In this document: in pieces, positions 38,223 through 48,225 of the stretch
Numbering within the stretch: position 1 is the first letter of the stretch
Layout of the letters: every line of letters starts with the position of its first letter
NCBI RefSeq assembly: GCF_036826855.1
Contig: NZ_CP104578.1
Coordinates: forward strand, 4,375,501-4,439,500
Source of the DNA: Streptomyces sp. SJL17-4
GTDB taxonomy: Bacteria; Actinomycetota; Actinomycetes; Streptomycetales; Streptomycetaceae
Length of the DNA stretch: 64,000 nt
Direction of reading: 5' to 3'
The notes under the pieces: model-generated
What the model saw: the letters and a program-made list of their open reading frames with translations, nothing else
What the model was told of the DNA's origin: nothing
Database searches by the model: none
Program-made: the position numbers and the translations under genes

Positions 38223-39326
38223 TCAGCGGTCGAAGTCCAGCTCCACGTCCGGGGTGACCGGGTGGGACTGACAGGCCAGGACGTATCCGGCTTCTGTCTC
38301 CTCGGGTTCCAGCGCGAAGTTGCGGTCCATCCGCACCTCTCCGCCGACGAGGAAGGCGCGGCAGGTGCCGCACACCCCGCCCTTGCAGGCGTACGGGGCG
38401 TCCGCGCGGGAGCGGAGCACGGTGTCGAGGAGGGTCTCGCCGCGGTCCACCGGCCAGGTGCCGGAACGGCCGTGGAGGGTCGCGGTCAGTGTGGCGTGCG
38501 CGGGGGTGTCGGCCGTGGGGACCGGGGTGGGCGCGGAGCCGTCGTCGACGTGGAAGATCTCCTGGTGGATCCGGCCGCGGTCGACCCCGAGGCCGCGCAG
38601 GGCCCGCTCGGCGCCCTGGACGAGCCCGAAGGGGCCGCAGAGGAACCAGCCGTCGATGGACTCGACGGGCAGCAGTGAGGGCAGGAGCGCGGCGAGTCGC
38701 TCGTGGTCGAGGCGGCCGGACGGCAGACCCGCCTGCTGCTCCTCCCGGGAGAGGACGGTGACCAGCTGGAAGCGGTCGGGGTGGCGGTCCTTCAGGTCGG
38801 CGACCTCGTCGAGGAACATCGTGGACGCGGCGGTGCGGTCGCTGCGGATCAGGCAGAACCGGGCCTCCGGCTCGCGGGCGAGCAGGGTGGCCGCGATCGA
38901 CAGGACCGGGGTGATGCCGCTGCCGCCGACGACGGCCGCGAAGTGGCCGGGGCGCGGGGTGAGTGAGAAGCGGCCCATCGGTTCCATGACCTCGACGAGG
39001 TCGCCGACGGCCAGTTCCTTGAGGGCGTACGTCGAGAAGGCGCCGCCGTCGACGAGCCGGATGCCGACGCGCAGGACGGGGGCCTCGCCGGGCGGGGTGG
39101 CGGGGGCGCAGATCGAGTACGTGCGCCGGATCTCCTCTCCGTGCTCGCCGGTGCGGCGCAGGGCGAGGTGCTGGCCGGGGAGGTGCCGGTACGTGTCGTG
39201 GAGCTCGGGCGGGACGGCGAAGGTGACCGCCACGGAGTCGTCCGTGAGCTGCTCGACCTCGCTCACCCTGAGGGGATGGAACCCGGCCCGCCCCGCGGCC
39301 CGGGCGCCCGCGCCTGAGGACTCCAT
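38223..39326 (-). CDS. paaE: Phenylacetyl-CoA epoxidase reductase PaaE
   Basis: 367 aa. FAD/NAD(P)H reductase plus plant-type 2Fe-2S domain that supplies electrons to the PaaABC(D) epoxidase. FAD domain with RTYSICAPATPP, NAD region GGSGITPVLSIAATLL and LCGPFGLVQ, then the 2Fe-2S cysteines YACKGGVCGTCRAF...YVLACQS. All four Cys are present. The ATG at 39326 abuts the paaD stop, so the operon is tightly packed. Confidence 0.96.
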   Translation of the reverse strand: MESSGAGARAAGRAGFHPLRVSEVEQLTDDSVAVTFAVPPELHDTYRHLPGQHLALRRTGEHGEEIRRTYSICAPATPPGEAPVLRVGIRLVDGGAFSTYALKELAVGDLVEVMEPMGRFSLTPRPGHFAAVVGGSGITPVLSIAATLLAREPEARFCLIRSDRTAASTMFLDEVADLKDRHPDRFQLVTVLSREEQQAGLPSGRLDHERLAALLPSLLPVESIDGWFLCGPFGLVQGAERALRGLGVDRGRIHQEIFHVDDGSAPTPVPTADTPAHATLTATLHGRSGTWPVDRGETLLDTVLRSRADAPYACKGGVCGTCRAFLVGGEVRMDRNFALEPEETEAGYVLACQSHPVTPDVELDFDR

Positions 39327-39824
39327 CTACAGCTCCTTGAAGTGGTCGAACGGTTCGAGGCAGGCGGTGCAGCGGCGCAGGGCCTTGCACGCGGTGGAGG
39401 AGAAGCGGCTGAGGAGTTCGGTGTCGGTGGAGCCGCAGTTCGGGCAGCGGATCGCCAGGGTCAGCGGTATAGGGCCGCCGGCCGGGCCCTGGGGGCGCGG
39501 TGGTGCGACGCCGAACTCGGCGAGCTTGCGCCGCCCTTCCTCGCTGATGTCGTCGGTGGACCAGGCGGGGGCGAGGACCGTGACGACGGAGACCTCCGGC
39601 ACGCCGTGCTCGTGGAGTGCGCGCTCGATGTCCGAGGACATGGTCTCGACGGCGGGGCAGCCTGTGTACGTCGGGGTGAGGGCGACCTCGACCCGGCCGG
39701 GTCCGGTGACGTGGACGCCGCGCAGGACGCCGAGCTCGGCGAGGGTGAGGACGGGCAGTTCGGGGTCGAGGACGGCGCCGGCGATCCGGCTCAGCTCCTC
39801 TTCCAGGGCGGTCATGGTCACCAT
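39327..39824 (-). CDS. paaD: PaaD, phenylacetyl-CoA epoxidase maturation protein
   Basis: 165 aa from ATG 39824 (overlapping the paaC end by seven bases; ATG 39815 is an alternative). A DUF59-type MIP18 domain (IAGAVLDPELPVLTLAELGVLRGV) with the TPTYTGCPAVETM motif, then a zinc-ribbon-like end CPNCGSTDTELLSRFSSTACKALRRCTACLEPFDHFKEL with four Cys in pairs, as expected for PaaD. It is thought to help build the reductase or diiron centres. Confidence 0.94.
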   Translation of the reverse strand: MVTMTALEEELSRIAGAVLDPELPVLTLAELGVLRGVHVTGPGRVEVALTPTYTGCPAVETMSSDIERALHEHGVPEVSVVTVLAPAWSTDDISEEGRRKLAEFGVAPPRPQGPAGGPIPLTLAIRCPNCGSTDTELLSRFSSTACKALRRCTACLEPFDHFKEL

Positions 39825-40558
39825 GTCGCCCCCGGGTGGCTGCGGTGGAGGTGCTGCATCTCGGCGAGCATCCGTCCGAAGTCCTCGGTGTGCAGTCCCT
39901 GCCGGCCGGCGCCCGCGGCCCAGGCGCCGGTGCGCGGCCCTTCGGGCACGGTGAGCGTGGCCCTGCCGAGGATGTCGGTCACCGAGGTCAGCCAGGCGCT
40001 CTCCATGGCCGCGTGGTCGACGTCGATTCCCTCGACGGGCTGGAACAGTTCGCCCGTGTACCGCCAGAGGGCGTCGCAGGCCCGCTGCATCCGCCGGTGG
40101 CTCTCGTCGGTGCCGTCGCCGAGGCGCAGCGTCCAGTGCTCGGCGTGGTCCTGGTGGTAGGCGACCTCCTTGACGGCCTTGGCGGCGAGGCCGGCGAAGG
40201 GGCCGTCGCCGGAGGCCAGCTGCCCGTACAGGAGGTGCTGGTAGGTGGAGAAGTAGAGCTGCCGGGCGATGGTGTGGGCGAAGTCGCCGTTCGGCTGCTC
40301 GACCAGTTGCACGTTCCGGAAGGAGCGCTCCTCGCGGAGGTATGCCAGTTCGTCCTCGTCGCCGATGAGGGAGAGCAGGACGCGGGCCTGGCCGAGGAGG
40401 TCGAGCGCGATGTTGGCCAGGGCGACCTCCTCCTCCAGGACGGGGGCGGAGCCCGCCCACTCCCCCAGGCGGTGGGAGAGGACGAGGGCGTCGTCGCCGA
40501 GGGCGAGGGCGGCGCCGGTGATCACGGTGGCCTCGCTCGTGGCCGGGGTGGTGCTCAC
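39818..40558 (-). CDS. paaC: Phenylacetyl-CoA epoxidase structural subunit PaaC
   Basis: 246 aa. The helical structural partner of PaaA. Typical segments: LGDDALVLSHRLGEWAGSAPVLEEEVALANIALDLLGQARVLL, DFAHTIARQLYFSTYQHLLYGQL, and AYHQDHAEHWTLRLGDGTDESHRRMQ. Diiron-binding residues are reduced compared with PaaA, as is normal. Gene overlaps paaB at its start. Confidence 0.95.
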   Translation of the reverse strand: MSTTPATSEATVITGAALALGDDALVLSHRLGEWAGSAPVLEEEVALANIALDLLGQARVLLSLIGDEDELAYLREERSFRNVQLVEQPNGDFAHTIARQLYFSTYQHLLYGQLASGDGPFAGLAAKAVKEVAYHQDHAEHWTLRLGDGTDESHRRMQRACDALWRYTGELFQPVEGIDVDHAAMESAWLTSVTDILGRATLTVPEGPRTGAWAAGAGRQGLHTEDFGRMLAEMQHLHRSHPGATW

Positions 40559-40838
40559 AGGTGCTTCACCCCCTCCGGGATCTCGTAGAACGTCGGGTGG
40601 CGGTAGGGCTTGTCCGCGGCCGGCTCGAAGAACGGGTCCTTCTCGTCGGGCGAGGAGGCGGTGATCTCCGTGGAGGGCACGACCCAGATGGACACGCCTT
40701 CGCTTCGGCGGGTGTACAGGTCACGGGCGTTGCGCAGGGCCATCTCCGCGTCGGGGGCGTGGAGACTGCCCGCGTGGGTGTGGGACAGTCCGCGGCGGGA
40801 GCGCACGAACACCTCCCACAGCGGCCAACCGTCGCTCG

Positions 40839-40842
<4 letters not shown>
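40555..40842 (-). CDS. paaB: Phenylacetyl-CoA epoxidase subunit PaaB
   Basis: 95 aa: [56 protein letters not shown], the standard PaaB sequence. ATG 40842 overlaps the paaA stop (ATGA), and the stop overlaps the paaC start. Confidence 0.95.
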
Positions 40843-41891
<1,049 letters not shown>

Positions 41892-41901
41892 CGGACTCCC
41901 T

Positions 41902-41919
41902 ACCGACCGATCGTTCGGT
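41902..41919 (-). promoter_or_regulatory. Candidate PaaR operator of paaABCDE
   Basis: ACCGACCGATCGTTCGGT; its reverse complement matches 17 of 18 bases of the site at 46546-46563 before the 3-hydroxyacyl-CoA dehydrogenase gene. About 10 bp upstream of the paaA ATG on the minus strand, so binding would block it. Confidence 0.7.
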
Positions 41920-42003
41920 TGAATAGCTTCAATGGTGAGTCGGCGGCCCGTATGGTGTCAACCCTGTGGATAACCGAGGTGGGCCGATCGGGATCGGGGC
42001 GGG

Positions 42004-42732
42004 ATGGACGCGTACGTCGAAAAGGGCGCCGCTGACGTGGACGAAGGCCGTCCGACACCCCCGGTGGAGCGGGCGGGCGCCGGGATCATGGCCCTGTCGA
42101 TGCCCTACCAGGTCGTCCTCGCCGTGGCGCTCGCCGTCGTCGGGGTCTTCGCGTGCGTCCATCTGGCGATGGTGTTCCTGCACGTCGCGCCGTCCAACAC
42201 GCTGACCAAGCGGCACGGCCAGGCCGTCGACGACTGGGTCTATCCGGAGTTCGAACAGAACTGGAAGCTCTTCGCGCCCAATCCGCTCCAGCAGAACGTC
42301 TCCGTCGAGGTACGGGCCGAACTCGTCACCGCCGACGGCAGCCGCCGCACCACCGGCTGGATCGACCTCACCGCCCAGGACGCCGAGGCGATCCGGCACA
42401 ACCCGATGCCCAGCCACGCCCAGCAGAACGAACTCCGCCGGGCCGTGGACTTCTACCTCAACTCGCACTCGGACGACGACACCCCCCACGGGATGCGCGG
42501 CCGCCTCTCGGAGGAGTACATGCGCCGGATCGCGATGCTCCGCCTCGCCGACCGGGCCGGTGACGTGGAGCGTGTCCAGCTGCGTACCGTCACCCGGGCT
42601 GTCCCCGCCCCCCGGTGGAGCTCCGAGAAGACCGACACGGCCCCCTCGTACCGCGACTTCCCGTGGTGGCCGGTCACCGACGCCGACCGGCCCGCCGGAG
42701 CCGACCGAAGCCGCACGGAGGCGGGCCGATGA
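42004..42732 (+). CDS. DUF5819 family membrane protein
   Basis: 242 aa, ATG 42004. One N-terminal membrane helix (QVVLAVALAVVGVFACVHLAMVFLHV), then SNTLTKRHGQAVDDWVYPEFEQNWKLFAPNPLQQN, characteristic of this family. The rest is outside or inside depending on topology; it includes AEAIRHNPMPSHAQQNELRRAVDFYL. The stop overlaps the start of the HTTM gene, so the two are translated together. Function unknown. A DnaA-box sequence TGTGGATAA (41965-41973) lies in the promoter. Confidence 0.85.
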   Translation: MDAYVEKGAADVDEGRPTPPVERAGAGIMALSMPYQVVLAVALAVVGVFACVHLAMVFLHVAPSNTLTKRHGQAVDDWVYPEFEQNWKLFAPNPLQQNVSVEVRAELVTADGSRRTTGWIDLTAQDAEAIRHNPMPSHAQQNELRRAVDFYLNSHSDDDTPHGMRGRLSEEYMRRIAMLRLADRAGDVERVQLRTVTRAVPAPRWSSEKTDTAPSYRDFPWWPVTDADRPAGADRSRTEAGR

Positions 42733-44030
42733 GCACCCCCACCCCGAGCTCCGGCCCCAGCCCCGCCCCCGCTTCCGTCCCCGCTCCCCCTTCCGCTCCC
42801 ACGCCCGCGCGTGGCCGTGCCCGCGAGCCCTTCGACCGTCGGCTCGCCCGCGCCGTCCAGAACGTCACGGGCCGCTCCCTCGGCCCGTACCAGACCGCGA
42901 TCGTGCGGATCGGCTTCTCGCTGACCTGGCTGGTCTTCCTGCTGCGCGAGCTGCCGTTCCGGCACGAGCTGTACGGCCCCGACGGCCCCTGGTCGTGGGA
43001 GATGGCACGCCGGCTGGTCGCCGACAACCGGTCCTTCACCGTGCTCATGTGGTCGGACGGCCGGCTCTGGTTCGAGGTCGTCTACGGGCTCGCCGTGCTC
43101 TCGGCCGTGCTGCTCCTGCTCGGCTGGCGCACCCGTGCCGTGTCGGTGGTCTTCATGGTCGGCGTGCTCTCGCTGCAGAACCGGTCCGTCTTCGTGGGCG
43201 ACGGCGGCGACAACGTCCTCCACCTCGCGGCGATCTACCTCGTGCTGACCCGCTGCTCCCAGGTGTGGTCCCTCGACGCCCGGCGGGCCGCCCGCGAGGC
43301 GCGGGCCGCGGACGCCGGCGAGCCCCCGCGCCACGATCGTGTCGGACCCGTCCTGTGGACGGTGCTCGGCGGCTTCCTCCTCGCCACCACCTGGTTCAGC
43401 GAGGTCACCGGCGAGTGGTGGCTGCCGGTGCTGCTGTGGGTCCTGTGGCTGGGGAACGGCCTGTGGTGGCTGGTCCGCCGGTTCGCGCCCGGGGAGCCGC
43501 GCACCCTGCTCGACGCCCTCGCGAACCTCGCGCACAACGCCGCCCTCGTCGTGATCATGGCGGAGGTCTGTCTGATCTACGCCACGGCCGGCTGGTACAA
43601 GATCCAGGGCTCGCGCTGGCAGGACGGCACCGCGCTGTTCTACCCGCTCAACCTCGACTACTTCACGCCCTGGCCCGCCCTCTCCGAGCTGCTCGGGACC
43701 AGCGGGGTCATGGTGATGCTGCTGACCTACGGCACGGTGATCGTGCAGGTCGCCTTCCCGTTCACCCTCTTCCACCGCAAGGTCAAGAACGTGCTGCTCG
43801 TCGCGATGATGCTGGAGCACGCCGGAATCGCGGTGCTCCTCGGGCTGCCGGTCTTCTCGCTCGCGATGATCTCCGCCGACGCCGTGTTCCTGCCGACGCC
43901 GTTCCTGGTGGCGCTCGGCGCCCGGGTCGTACGGGGCAGGGACCGGCTGTGGCGGCGGACGCCCGCCGGGGCGCTGCCCGAGCAGCGCCGTACGGGTGAG
44001 GAGCACGGTCCCCGTACCCTCGTCGGGTGA
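42729..44030 (+). CDS. HTTM domain membrane protein
   Basis: 433 aa with a Pro/Ser-rich 35-residue N-terminus and about eight membrane helices. The HTTM (vitamin K-dependent gamma-carboxylase-like) family signature appears as RIGFSLTWLVFLLRELPFRHELYGPDGPW, FVGDGGDNVLHLAAIYL, and CLIYATAGWYKIQGSRWQDGTALFYPLNLDYFTPWPALSEL. Whether the carboxylase lysine/histidine residues are functional cannot be judged by eye. Coupled to DUF5819 upstream and overlapping the RNA methyltransferase downstream. Confidence 0.85.
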   Translation: MSTPTPSSGPSPAPASVPAPPSAPTPARGRAREPFDRRLARAVQNVTGRSLGPYQTAIVRIGFSLTWLVFLLRELPFRHELYGPDGPWSWEMARRLVADNRSFTVLMWSDGRLWFEVVYGLAVLSAVLLLLGWRTRAVSVVFMVGVLSLQNRSVFVGDGGDNVLHLAAIYLVLTRCSQVWSLDARRAAREARAADAGEPPRHDRVGPVLWTVLGGFLLATTWFSEVTGEWWLPVLLWVLWLGNGLWWLVRRFAPGEPRTLLDALANLAHNAALVVIMAEVCLIYATAGWYKIQGSRWQDGTALFYPLNLDYFTPWPALSELLGTSGVMVMLLTYGTVIVQVAFPFTLFHRKVKNVLLVAMMLEHAGIAVLLGLPVFSLAMISADAVFLPTPFLVALGARVVRGRDRLWRRTPAGALPEQRRTGEEHGPRTLVG

Positions 44031-44704
44031 GCACCACCGAAGAGACGGCAGCGCCCGAGGCGTCGGAGCCGGTCCAGTACGACGAGGCTTTCGGCCCCGA
44101 GATCGGCGTCGGGCCGCACCCCGAGCCATGGCCCGAGGGCGAGCGGTACGACCCCGAGCTGCTCGCCGGCGGTGACCGGCGCAATGTCGTGGACCGCTAC
44201 CGGTACTGGACGCGGGAGGCGGTCGTCGCCGACCTGGACACCCGGCGGCACGACTTCCACGTGGCCGTGGAGAACTGGGGCCACGACTTCAACATCGGTT
44301 CGGTGGTACGGACGGCCAACGCGTTCCTGGCGAAGGAGGTCCACATCGTGGGCCGGCGGCGCTGGAACCGGCGCGGCGCCATGGTCACCGACCGCTACCA
44401 GCACGTCCGGCACCACCCGGACACCGAGTCGCTGACCTCGTGGGCGGCGGCCGAGGGCATCCCGGTCATCGGCATCGACAACCTGCCGGGTGCCGTACCG
44501 CTGGAGCGGACCGTGCTGCCCCGCCGCTGCGTGCTGCTCTTCGGGCAGGAGGGCCCGGGGCTCACCGAGGAGGCCCGCGCCCATGTGGAGATGGTCTGCT
44601 CGATCGCCCAGTTCGGCTCGACCCGCTCGATCAACGCGGGAGCGGCCGCCGCCATCGCCATGCACGCGTGGGTCCAGCGCTACGCGGAGATCGAGACCCC
44701 CTAG
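44027..44704 (+). CDS. TrmH/SpoU-type RNA methyltransferase
   Basis: 225 aa, GTG start inside the HTTM stop (GTGA). SPOUT-fold 2'-O-methyltransferase: motif 1 NWGHDFNIGSVVRTANAF, motif 2 LLFGQEGPGLTEEA, motif 3 QFGSTRSINAGAAAAIAMHAW. The 50-residue N-terminus is acidic and variable. Methylates a ribose in tRNA or rRNA; the target cannot be read from sequence. Last gene of the DUF5819-HTTM unit. Confidence 0.93.
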   Translation: MSTTEETAAPEASEPVQYDEAFGPEIGVGPHPEPWPEGERYDPELLAGGDRRNVVDRYRYWTREAVVADLDTRRHDFHVAVENWGHDFNIGSVVRTANAFLAKEVHIVGRRRWNRRGAMVTDRYQHVRHHPDTESLTSWAAAEGIPVIGIDNLPGAVPLERTVLPRRCVLLFGQEGPGLTEEARAHVEMVCSIAQFGSTRSINAGAAAAIAMHAWVQRYAEIETP

Positions 44705-44753
44705 ACCCCCTAGGCCCCCTGGCGCCCCCTGGGCGGGGAAAGCTCCCGGGGAG

Positions 44754-44785
44754 CCGCGTGGAGGCCCCTGGGAGCCTCCACGCGG
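44754..44785. terminator. Bidirectional terminator TrmH / paaN
   Basis: 12-bp stem CCGCGTGGAGGC (44754-44765) with GCCTCCACGCGG (44774-44785), loop of eight. Convergent genes flank it. Confidence 0.75.
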
Positions 44786-44792
44786 GCGTGCC

Positions 44793-46490
44793 TCAGGCCT
44801 GGCGGCGGACCTCCACCACCCGGAAGCGGTTGGAGACGAAAGCGCCGTCGCACAGCGCGGCGTTCGCCGCCGGGTTGCCGCCGGAGCCGTGGAAGTCGGA
44901 GAACGCGGCGGTCTGGTTCACAAAGACCCCGCCCGTGAGGTTCAGCGACAGCTGCGCCGACTCCTCCAGGCAGACCTCCTCCACCGCGCGCTCGACGTCC
45001 GCCGAGGTCGTGTAGGCCCCGACCGTCATCGCGCCCTTCTCACGGACCGTGCGCCGCAGCAGCTCCAGGGCGTCGGCGGTGGAGTCCACCGAGACGGCGA
45101 AGGAGACCGGGCCGAAGCACTCCGAGAAGTACGCGGCCTGGGCGTCCGGCTTGGAGCCGTCCAGCTTCACGACGACCGGCGTACGGACCACCGCGTCCGG
45201 GTACTCCGGGTTGACGACCTCGCGGGAGGCGAGCGCCACCTCGCCGAGACCGGCGGCGGCCTCCAGACGCGCCTTCACGTCCGGGTTGACCAGGGCGCCC
45301 AGCAGGCCGTTCGCCCGGGCGTCGTCGCCGAGCAGACCTCCGACCGCCGCGGCGAGGTCGGCGACGACCTCGTCGTACGACTTGGCGCCCTGGTCGGTGG
45401 TGATGCCGTCGCGGGGGATCAGCAGGTTCTGCGGGGTGGTGCACATCTGGCCGCTGTACAGGGACAGCGAGAAGGCCAGGTTGGCGAGCATGCCCTTGTA
45501 GTTGTCGGTGGAGTCGACCACCACCGTGTTGACGCCGGCCTTCTCGGTGTAGACCTGCGCCTGCCGGGCGTTGGCCTCCAGCCAGTCGCCGAAGGCGGTC
45601 GAGCCGGTGTAGTCGATGATCCGGATCTCGGGGCGCACGGCCAGGGTCTTGGCGATGCCCTCGCCCGGCCGCTCGACGGCGAGCGCGACCAGGTTCGGGT
45701 CGAAGCCGGACTCGGCGAGGACTTCGCGGGCGACCTGCACGGTCAGCGCGAGCGGGAGCACCGCGCGCGGGTGCGGCTTGACCAGGACCGGGTTGCCCGT
45801 GGCGAGGGAGGCGAACAGGCCCGGGTAGCCGTTCCACGTGGGGAAGGTGTTGCAGCCGATGACCAGGGCGATGCCGCGGCCGACCGGGGTGAACTCCTTG
45901 CTCAGCTCCAGGGGGTCGCGCTTGCCCTGCGGCTTGGACCAGTCGGCCCGCCCGGCGGGGGTGCGGGTCTGCTCCGCGTACGCGTACGCCACGGCTTCGA
46001 GGCCGCGGTCCTGGGCGTGCGGGCCGCCGGCCTGGAACGCCATCATGAACGCCTGGCCGCTGGTGTGCATGACGGCGTGGGCGAACTCGTGGGTGCGGGC
46101 GGAGATCCGGGCGAGGATCTCCAGGCAGACCAGGGCGCGGGTCTCGGCCCCGGCGTCGCGCCAGGCCCCCATGCCCGCGCGCATCGCGGGGAGCAGGACG
46201 TCGATGTCGGCGTGCGGGTACTCGATGCCGAGCTCGGGGCCGTACGGCGAGGTCTCGCCGCCGGTCCAGCCGTCCGTGCCGGGCTGGTCGAGCTCGAAGC
46301 GGGTGTTCAGCAGGGCCTGGTGGGCGGCGAGACCGGCCGCGGCGTCGAGCGAGCCGTCCTCCCCGTACGCCTTCGGGTGCTCGGGATACGGCGACCAGTA
46401 GGCGCGGGTCCGGATGGTGTCGAGCGCCTGGTCGAGCGTGGACCGGTGCTTCTCGGCCAGTCGGTCGGTGGTCGGCAGAGCGGTGGCCAT
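44793..46490 (-). CDS. paaN: PaaN, ring-cleavage aldehyde dehydrogenase-like enzyme
   Basis: 565 aa from ATG 46490. Aldehyde-dehydrogenase fold: FTPVGRGIALVIGCNTFPTWNGYPGLFASLATGNPVLVKPHPRAVLP, FTPVG/GSTAFGDWLEANARQAQVYTEKAGVNTVVVDSTD, and catalytic-type Cys in SGQMCTTPQNLLIPRDGI. In the actinobacterial phenylacetate pathway PaaN oxidises the product of ring hydrolysis; the hydratase domain of E. coli PaaZ is absent. Divergent from the 3-hydroxyacyl-CoA dehydrogenase gene with a PaaR-type site between. Confidence 0.93.
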   Translation of the reverse strand: MATALPTTDRLAEKHRSTLDQALDTIRTRAYWSPYPEHPKAYGEDGSLDAAAGLAAHQALLNTRFELDQPGTDGWTGGETSPYGPELGIEYPHADIDVLLPAMRAGMGAWRDAGAETRALVCLEILARISARTHEFAHAVMHTSGQAFMMAFQAGGPHAQDRGLEAVAYAYAEQTRTPAGRADWSKPQGKRDPLELSKEFTPVGRGIALVIGCNTFPTWNGYPGLFASLATGNPVLVKPHPRAVLPLALTVQVAREVLAESGFDPNLVALAVERPGEGIAKTLAVRPEIRIIDYTGSTAFGDWLEANARQAQVYTEKAGVNTVVVDSTDNYKGMLANLAFSLSLYSGQMCTTPQNLLIPRDGITTDQGAKSYDEVVADLAAAVGGLLGDDARANGLLGALVNPDVKARLEAAAGLGEVALASREVVNPEYPDAVVRTPVVVKLDGSKPDAQAAYFSECFGPVSFAVSVDSTADALELLRRTVREKGAMTVGAYTTSADVERAVEEVCLEESAQLSLNLTGGVFVNQTAAFSDFHGSGGNPAANAALCDGAFVSNRFRVVEVRRQA

Positions 46491-46545
46491 GGGTGGACCA
46501 ACTCCTCGTCGAGCTGGGCAGGGAGACACGTACGGAGTTAGAGTA

Positions 46546-46563
46546 ACCGAACGATCGGTCGGG
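46546..46563. promoter_or_regulatory. Candidate PaaR operator of paaN/3HCDH-paaR
   Basis: ACCGAACGATCGGTCGGG (arms ACCGA/TCGGT around ACGA) in the divergent promoter between paaN (46490) and the plus-strand gene at 46615. Confidence 0.7.
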
Positions 46564-46614
46564 ACAAGGGGGCCTGTCGATCCTGTGGAAAACCCATCGG
46601 GGAGGATCACTCCT

Positions 46615-48225
46615 ATGAGCGCCAACGTGACCGTCAGGGGGAGCGACGACGTGACCGCCAGTGAGCCTGCCGCCGCCGTGGAAGCGACCGAAGCCGTAGC
46701 CGGAGGGGCCCCGGGGCCTGTCGGGCGGGACCGTACCGTCGCCGTCGTCGGCACCGGCACCATGGGCCAGGGCATCGCCCAGGTCGCGCTGGTCGCCGGC
46801 CACCCCGTGCGGCTCTACGACAGCGCCCCCGGCCGCGCCGAGGAGGCCGTGGCCGCCCTCACCGCCCGCCTCGACCGGCTCGTCGAGAAGGGGCGTCTCG
46901 ACGCCACCGCGCGCGAGGCGGCGGTCGGACGCCTGTACGCCGCCCAGGACCTCGCGGAGCTCGCGGACGCGGCGCTCGTCGTCGAGGCGATCGTCGAGCT
47001 GCTCCCCGTCAAGCAGCAGCTCTTCGCCGACCTGGAGAAGGTCGTCGGCGACGACACCGTCCTCGCCACCAACACCTCCTCGCTCTCCGTCACCGCCATC
47101 GCGGGAGGCCTGCGGCTGCCCGGCCGGTTCGTCGGACTGCACTTCTTCAACCCGGCGCCGCTGCTCCCCCTCGTCGAGGTCGTCAGCGGCTTCGCCACCG
47201 AGCCGGACGTCGCCACGCGCGCGTACGAGACGGTGAAGGGCTGGGGCAAGACCCCGGTGCGCTGCGCGGACACCCCCGGTTTCATCGTGAACCGGGTCGC
47301 CCGCCCCTTCTACGCGGAGGCGCTGCGGATCTTCGAGGAGGGCGCGGCCGACCCGGCCACCATCGACGCCGCCCTGCGCGAGTGCGGCGGCTTCAAGATG
47401 GGCCCGTTCGAGCTGACCGACCTCATCGGCCAGGACGTGAACGAGGCCGTCACCCGCTCCGTCTGGGAGTCCTTCCACCAGGACCCGAAGTTCACGCCCT
47501 CGCTCGCGCAGCGGCGGCTCGTGGAGTCGGGGCGCCTCGGCCGCAAGACGGGCCAGGGCTGGTTCTCGTACGCGGAGGGCGCCGAGCGTCCCGAGCCGCA
47601 CACGGCGGCGCCGGCGGAGGCGCCCGCGCGGATCGTCGTCCGGGGTGACCTCGGTCCGGCGGAGCCGCTGGTGGGGCTTTTCGAGGAGGCCGGGATCACG
47701 GTCCGCCGCAAGAAGGGGGACGGCGGATACATCACGCTGCCGGGAGGCGGTGAGCTCAACCTCGCGGACGGGGAGAGCTCCTTCGAGTACCACCGGGAGG
47801 AGATCGTCTACTTCGACCTCGCGCTCGACTACGCGCGCGCGAGCCGGATCGTGCTCTCCACCCGGGAGGGCACCTCGGACGAGACGCTCGCCGAGGCCGT
47901 GGGGCTCTTCCAGGCCCTCGGCAAGCAGGTCTCCGTGATCGGCGACGTGCCCGGCATGATCGTCGCTCGTACGGTCGCCATGCTGGCCGACCTCGCGGCC
48001 GACGCGGTCGACCGGGGAGTCGCCACCGCCGAGGACGTGGACACGGCGATGCGGCTCGGGGTCAACTACCCGGCGGGCCCGCTGGAGTGGGGCGCGAAGG
48101 TGGGGTACAGGCGCACGTCGGCACTGCTGGGGGAGCTGCATGAGCGGTACCCGACGGGGCGGTACGCGCCGAGCGTCGCCCTCGTACGCCGCGGCTACGC
48201 CGAGTATGCGGAGGATTCCCGATGA
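46615..48225 (+). CDS. 3-hydroxyacyl-CoA dehydrogenase, two C-terminal domains (PaaH-like)
   Basis: 536 aa from ATG 46615, preceded by GGGGAGGA. NAD-binding motif GTGTMGQGIA, SSLSVTAIA and FNPAPLLPLVEVV, then the first 3HCDH C-terminal domain (GFIVNRVARPFYAEALRI...GPFELTDLIGQD) and, after a linker, a second (PGMIVARTVAMLADLAADAVDRGVATAEDVDTAMRLGVNYPAGPLEWGAKVG). The duplicated arrangement is typical of PaaH/FadB2-type enzymes. Catalyses the NAD+-dependent oxidation step of phenylacetate or fatty-acid beta-oxidation. Overlaps paaR by four bases. Confidence 0.93.
   Translation: MSANVTVRGSDDVTASEPAAAVEATEAVAGGAPGPVGRDRTVAVVGTGTMGQGIAQVALVAGHPVRLYDSAPGRAEEAVAALTARLDRLVEKGRLDATAREAAVGRLYAAQDLAELADAALVVEAIVELLPVKQQLFADLEKVVGDDTVLATNTSSLSVTAIAGGLRLPGRFVGLHFFNPAPLLPLVEVVSGFATEPDVATRAYETVKGWGKTPVRCADTPGFIVNRVARPFYAEALRIFEEGAADPATIDAALRECGGFKMGPFELTDLIGQDVNEAVTRSVWESFHQDPKFTPSLAQRRLVESGRLGRKTGQGWFSYAEGAERPEPHTAAPAEAPARIVVRGDLGPAEPLVGLFEEAGITVRRKKGDGGYITLPGGGELNLADGESSFEYHREEIVYFDLALDYARASRIVLSTREGTSDETLAEAVGLFQALGKQVSVIGDVPGMIVARTVAMLADLAADAVDRGVATAEDVDTAMRLGVNYPAGPLEWGAKVGYRRTSALLGELHERYPTGRYAPSVALVRRGYAEYAEDSR

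Noticed and set aside
45830..45846. GTTCCACGTGG in paaN as a parS site
   Set aside because: The right half (GGGGAAG) does not match.
45040..48141. 1033-codon minus-strand frame
   Set aside because: Spans the antisense of the 3-hydroxyacyl-CoA dehydrogenase and a wrong frame of paaN; no recognisable domain.
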